NCBI GenBank assembly: GCA_016721825.1
Contig: JADKHI010000001.1
Span: 62,001-126,000, forward strand
Length of the DNA stretch: 64,000 nucleotides
Direction: 5' to 3'
DNA from: Flavobacteriales bacterium
Lineage (GTDB): Bacteria; Bacteroidota; Bacteroidia; Flavobacteriales_F; PHOS-HE28
A program made the position numbers and the translations under genes. The notes under the pieces were generated by a model. The model made no database searches. It saw only the letters and a program-made list of their open reading frames with translations, and was not told the DNA's origin. Below are positions 60,770-64,000 of this stretch, piece by piece; the stretch's first letter is position 1, and each line of letters begins with the position of its first letter.

Positions 60770-60882
60770 GCCGCGCCACCTGCCCTTGCGGAGCATGCGG
60801 CGCTGCGTTGCGCACAGCCGCTGGTGGTACAACTTCCCACTATGGCGCGCTGTGCGTTGGTCAGTGCCTTTTCCGGAAGAAT

Positions 60883-60890
60883 TACCTTGC
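60883..60890 (+). promoter_or_regulatory. Candidate -7 box of the membrane glycosyltransferase gene
   Basis: TACCTTGC lies 8 nt before the ATG at 60899. A TTG at 60857-60859 is 23 nt upstream of the box. Confidence 0.3.
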
Positions 60891-60898
60891 CGCCACGC

Positions 60899-62410
60899 AT
60901 GGTCGCCCCTCTGGCCCCCGGTCAGCCCACCTCCTCCTCCTTCCGCACCGTACTGAAGGCCTTGGCCATTGTGGTCTCCGTCATCCTGGTCGCGACCACG
61001 CTGTTCAGTCGCATCCACTTCTTGCCGACACCGTTGCTCAATGTCATGGGCGAGGAGCAGAACGTCGTGTACGGCCTGATCAAGTGGATGCAAGGGACGC
61101 CACTGTACACGGACCCCGAGGCGCTGCCGATGGACATCATCCAATACTCGCCGGCGTACTACTACTTGGTGGGCACCATCGGACATGTGTTCGGTGTGAA
61201 TGCTCAGGAGCCGATGGAGGTGTATCTGCTCAGCCGGATCATGGGCCTGCTCTTCAACCTGCTGTTCGCGTGCTCCGGCTTCCTCATTGCCCGCAAGCTT
61301 GGCGCTCAATGGTGGTCGGCCCTGCTCTGGGCCGCGGTTCTCTTCAGCTTTCTACCCCGGCAGGTGCATTCCCGGCCGGATGCGCTCAACCTCCTGTTCT
61401 TTAGCCTGTGCATGCTCACTTTCTTCCATGCGCTTGCGGTGGAGGGGTCACGGTCGCGCAAGCTGCTGGCCTTGGCCACGGTACTGGGCTGCCTGGCTGC
61501 GCTGACCAAGCAATCCGGCGTGCTCGGTCTTGGGGTGATCGGAGCCTATCTGTTGTTCACACAGCAATGGCGGTTGTTGGCTCAACATGTGCTGGTGGCG
61601 GCCCTTGTGCTCGGCACGGCAGTGGGCGTGCTCTGCTGGCACTACGGGGCGAACGAGGTCCACCTGAACCTGGTGGTCGCGATCAAGAACGGCATCGACC
61701 TCCACACGATCCACCGCTTGGTGCGCATGCGGTTCTGGAGCATGATGATCCTCCAAGCGATCGGCGTTTTCGTCGCCTGGCGCTGGTGGCGGGGCACGGA
61801 GCCCATGCAGCGCGGGTGGGCCGTCGCGTATGTCCTCAGCCTGGCCTTCGGCTATTTCACCAGCCTGAAGTACGGCAGCTCACCCGGCTACTACATGGAA
61901 GGCTTCGTGCTGGCCGGCGCGGGAATGGCCGCGCTGTTGTCCGCCGACCTTGGCCCTTCGCGCTGGCCCCATGTGGCCTTGATGGCGCTCGCCGTTTCCT
62001 TCCTCTATCCGCTGCTCTTCCTGTGGGGCTTGCCCGAGCTTCTGGGCGCAGGCCCTGCCGATGACGAACGCGAAGCCTACCAGAGCGCGCGTGCCATGGC
62101 GCAGGAGTTCAGGACCGACCCCGCACTGGAGGAAGGTTACGTGCTGCTGACACGACACGACCACTTGGAGAACTTCATCGTCGGTCGCAGTGTGGTCACG
62201 CAAAAGGACATCTACGTGCTATCGACCTCCAAGGCCAACTTCGACCTGTCCGGATTGCAACGCGGGCTGAACGAGGGCGCTATCCGCTTCGTGGTGATGA
62301 GGACCCCGGGTGAACCCCTGCTCCTTGTGGGAGATGCTCATCCTCCGCTGCGGCCGATAGGCGTGCGGCACGGCTACCACATCTACGAGAATTCCGCCTG
62401 GCGCCCCTGA
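60899..62410 (+). CDS. Polytopic membrane glycosyltransferase-like protein (GT-C, GT39/ArnT-like)
   Basis: 503 residues from the ATG at 60899; the open frame to 60647 runs across the divergent promoter region. There are about nine to ten membrane helices, and the first periplasmic loop holds MGEEQNVVYGLIKWMQGTPLYTDPEALPMDIIQYSPAYYYL. The acidic pair in that loop and YSPAYYYL are typical of undecaprenyl-phosphate sugar transferases of the PMT superfamily. The soluble C-terminal part (about 400-500) is periplasmic. It adds a sugar to an unknown acceptor, perhaps a surface polysaccharide or protein. It converges with the methyltransferase/GT2 pair at 62422. Confidence 0.72.
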   Translation: MVAPLAPGQPTSSSFRTVLKALAIVVSVILVATTLFSRIHFLPTPLLNVMGEEQNVVYGLIKWMQGTPLYTDPEALPMDIIQYSPAYYYLVGTIGHVFGVNAQEPMEVYLLSRIMGLLFNLLFACSGFLIARKLGAQWWSALLWAAVLFSFLPRQVHSRPDALNLLFFSLCMLTFFHALAVEGSRSRKLLALATVLGCLAALTKQSGVLGLGVIGAYLLFTQQWRLLAQHVLVAALVLGTAVGVLCWHYGANEVHLNLVVAIKNGIDLHTIHRLVRMRFWSMMILQAIGVFVAWRWWRGTEPMQRGWAVAYVLSLAFGYFTSLKYGSSPGYYMEGFVLAGAGMAALLSADLGPSRWPHVALMALAVSFLYPLLFLWGLPELLGAGPADDEREAYQSARAMAQEFRTDPALEEGYVLLTRHDHLENFIVGRSVVTQKDIYVLSTSKANFDLSGLQRGLNEGAIRFVVMRTPGEPLLLVGDAHPPLRPIGVRHGYHIYENSAWRP

Positions 62411-62421
62411 ACCGGGTGCTG

Positions 62422-63177
62422 TCACGGCTTGGCCACGGCGATCACTGAGGTCCCTTTCCACCGCGAAGGGAGGATCAGGTACTCGATGTAGAAGAACAGG
62501 CCAAGCAGGGCATGCACGGTGTTCGCCAGGAACCCTTGTGGCACATTGAAGCCGACCTCCCGTTCACCCTTGCGGGCCAGCAGGATCCGCGCGGCCGGAT
62601 ACAGTCCGTGGAACACATAGCTCGCACGAAAGTCCAGCGTGCGTTGCGGATCCACATGTGCGCGCACCATGTCGGGATCATACCGCCGGTAGTGGCCGTT
62701 GAAGCGATCGAAGTTGCTGAAGAGCTCCTGCCGCGCAGGAACGGTAACGAGCACATGCGTGAGCGCAGGCATCTTGCGACGGATGGCTTCCAGGAAGCCC
62801 TTCGGATCCTCCAGGTGTTCGATCACATCCAACAGCAGCACGGTGCGGACACGGTCGGCGATCGCTGGCTCCAGGTCCATGACATCGATGCCAGTGCGGA
62901 CGTGGGCCACCATGTCGGTCAGCGGAGCCACCGGCGCCAGTTCGATGCCGGTGATGTCGAAGCCATCATCGCGCAGGTAGCGCACCACAATGCCTTTGCC
63001 ACAGCCCACTTCCAGGATCGGCCCTTGCGCTCCGGACCGGCGAAGCTCGCGGGCGATCACGCGGTTGCGGCAGCGGCTCCAGTAGTGGCGTTCGACGCCA
63101 GGCGGATACAGCTTGTCGAACTGCTCGTCGCTGAACGAGGATGCCTGGGGGTCACTCACCTTGGGTGGAACGATCAA
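62422..63177 (-). CDS. Class I SAM-dependent methyltransferase, membrane-associated
   Basis: 251 residues from a TTG at 63177; a GTG at 63159 is an alternative start. SAM motif I is ILEVGCGKGIVVRYL (about 54-68), with FDITGIELAP as the acidic strand and VLLLDVIEHLEDPKGFLEAI as motif IV/V, typical of the methyltransferase type 11/12 group. The last about 70 residues hold a hydrophobic stretch (HALLGLFFYIEYLILPS) that may dock to the membrane. It follows the GT2 gene with overlapping reading frames, so the two are one unit. It probably methylates a sugar or lipid intermediate in surface polysaccharide synthesis. Confidence 0.75.
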   Translation of the reverse strand: MIVPPKVSDPQASSFSDEQFDKLYPPGVERHYWSRCRNRVIARELRRSGAQGPILEVGCGKGIVVRYLRDDGFDITGIELAPVAPLTDMVAHVRTGIDVMDLEPAIADRVRTVLLLDVIEHLEDPKGFLEAIRRKMPALTHVLVTVPARQELFSNFDRFNGHYRRYDPDMVRAHVDPQRTLDFRASYVFHGLYPAARILLARKGEREVGFNVPQGFLANTVHALLGLFFYIEYLILPSRWKGTSVIAVAKP

Positions 63178-64000
63178 TGATGTAACGGGGACGCTGCTTC
63201 ACTTCGCGGTAGATCTTGCCGACGTACTCGCCGATGATGCCGAGGCCGATCATGTTCATGGCCGAGAAGAGCATGATGAGCACCACGGTGGAAGCCCAAC
63301 CCTGAATGGCTGTACCGACGATCAGTGCCCACACGATCCACGCACCGATGCCGAAGCAGATCACCAACATGAGCAGGCCCAGGTAGAGCACCAACTTCAA
63401 TGGCGTGGTGGTGAACGATGTGATCCCCTGCCACGCCAGGCTCATCAGCTTGCGGTACGAGTACTTCGATTCACCGGCATGGCGCTCCTTCCTCACGTAG
63501 CGCACTTCCGCAGAGGAATAACCGATCAGCGGGAAGAGGCCACGCAGGTAGACGTTGGCTTCGTTGAACCGCTCCAGATCGGCCACCACACGGGAATCCG
63601 CGGAGCGGAAATCCGCATGACCCTTGATGGCCCGGTCGTTCATCCACTTGATCATGGAGTAGAACACGCGCGCCGCGATCTGCTTGCCGAAGGAATCCAC
63701 CTCACGGTCTTCTCGAACCCCATAGACCACGCGCTTGCCTTCGTGGTGCTTGCGCAACATCTCGGTGATCACGTCCACATCGTCCTGCAGGTCGGCGTCG
63801 ATACTGATCAGGATATCCGCGTTCGGGCGCTGCGTGAACAGACCGGCGATCACCGCGTTCTGGTGACCGAAGTTGGAAGAGAGCTTCAAGCCCTGCACCC
63901 GCGGGAACTCCCGCGCCAGCTGTTCGATCTCCGCCCACGTCGCATCGCGGCTGCCGTCATCGACCAGACAGAGAAAACTATCCGTGGTGGAGAGCCCGGC
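63152..64000 (-). CDS. GT2 glycosyltransferase of the GtrB/DPM1 type, 5' end missing
   Basis: The frame is open to the right edge, where FLCLVDDGSRDATW is read, so at least 282 residues are present and the start lies outside. GT-A motifs are LVDDGSRDATW, LSSNFGHQNAVIAGL, the DxD-like SIDADLQDD and FRSADSRVV. Two C-terminal membrane helices (about residues 187-212 and 222-247 of the visible part) mark the undecaprenyl-phosphate glucose/mannose transferase group (GtrB/DPM1/ArnC). The product, a lipid-linked sugar, could feed a GT-C transferase such as the one encoded just upstream of this pair, although that gene is convergent. Confidence 0.84.
   Translation of the reverse strand, partial: AGLSTTDSFLCLVDDGSRDATWAEIEQLAREFPRVQGLKLSSNFGHQNAVIAGLFTQRPNADILISIDADLQDDVDVITEMLRKHHEGKRVVYGVREDREVDSFGKQIAARVFYSMIKWMNDRAIKGHADFRSADSRVVADLERFNEANVYLRGLFPLIGYSSAEVRYVRKERHAGESKYSYRKLMSLAWQGITSFTTTPLKLVLYLGLLMLVICFGIGAWIVWALIVGTAIQGWASTVVLIMLFSAMNMIGLGIIGEYVGKIYREVKQRPRYIIDRSTQGE

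Overview
The window is a densely packed, high-GC (about 60%) chromosomal segment of a Bacteroidota bacterium, most likely a high-GC member of the Flavobacteriales lineage. The evidence for this is five proteins with type IX secretion (T9SS) type A C-terminal sorting domains, TAnnTTTG-like -7 boxes instead of sigma70 boxes, DUF349 and DHCW-cupin proteins, and an alpha/beta-fused branched-chain 2-oxoacid dehydrogenase E1. I see no tRNA, rRNA, CRISPR array, insertion sequence or prophage. No gap between genes exceeds about 230 bp.

Layout. 2-14538 (+) is a surface-structure locus: the end of a giant exported protein, a fibronectin III protein, a small T9SS protein, then four 'tail fibre' proteins with self-cleaving C-terminal chaperone domains, one of them also carrying collagen-like repeats. 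14759-18676 (-) holds a homogentisate-type prenyltransferase coupled to a methyltransferase, a T9SS protein and a GNAT acetyltransferase. 18734-30852 is mixed: an alpha/beta hydrolase with a C-terminal Kazal domain, a DoxX protein, a CotH-type T9SS protein, an RlmL-like rRNA methyltransferase, a secreted T9SS repeat protein, an HExxH metalloprotease, a membrane glycosyltransferase, an enoyl-CoA hydratase and lipoproteins. 30891-35861 (+) has a SpoIIE-type phosphatase, a DUF349 protein, a thioesterase, a DUF6265 lipoprotein and MscL, closed by a strong hairpin terminator. 35926-37703 (-) is an iron-siderophore type ABC permease and ATPase.

37729-41084 (-) is the most intriguing part. A divergent Lgt-like membrane protein is followed by a multi-cluster radical SAM enzyme of the COG1964/MJ0619 (tetraether synthase-like) type and four very small membrane proteins, three of which are paralogous. 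It looks like a lipid- or membrane-modifying operon without a known name.

41123-51714 contains a VOC protein, a frameshifted mini-ORF, a 1252-aa TraB/GumN fusion, an AI-2E transporter, a cupin, the KdnB and KdnA enzymes for 8-amino-Kdo in lipopolysaccharide, a four-helix-bundle protein, a possible structured RNA, and an exported protein built of about nine 35-aa repeats. 51773-64000 has a GH38-like glycosidase, a palindromic repeat cluster, a SUI1/YciH factor, a YdeI/DUF1905 protein, a T9SS protein, a lipoprotein, the fused E1 enzyme, a membrane glycosyltransferase, and a methyltransferase/GT2 pair running off the right edge.

Many neighbouring genes overlap by 4 bp (ATGA or GTGA), implying translational coupling. 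Many start codons sit 4-20 nt after a TAnnTTTG-like box, suggesting short or absent leaders. Long ORFs on the opposite strand of real genes are a by-product of the GC-rich third codon position and were left out.
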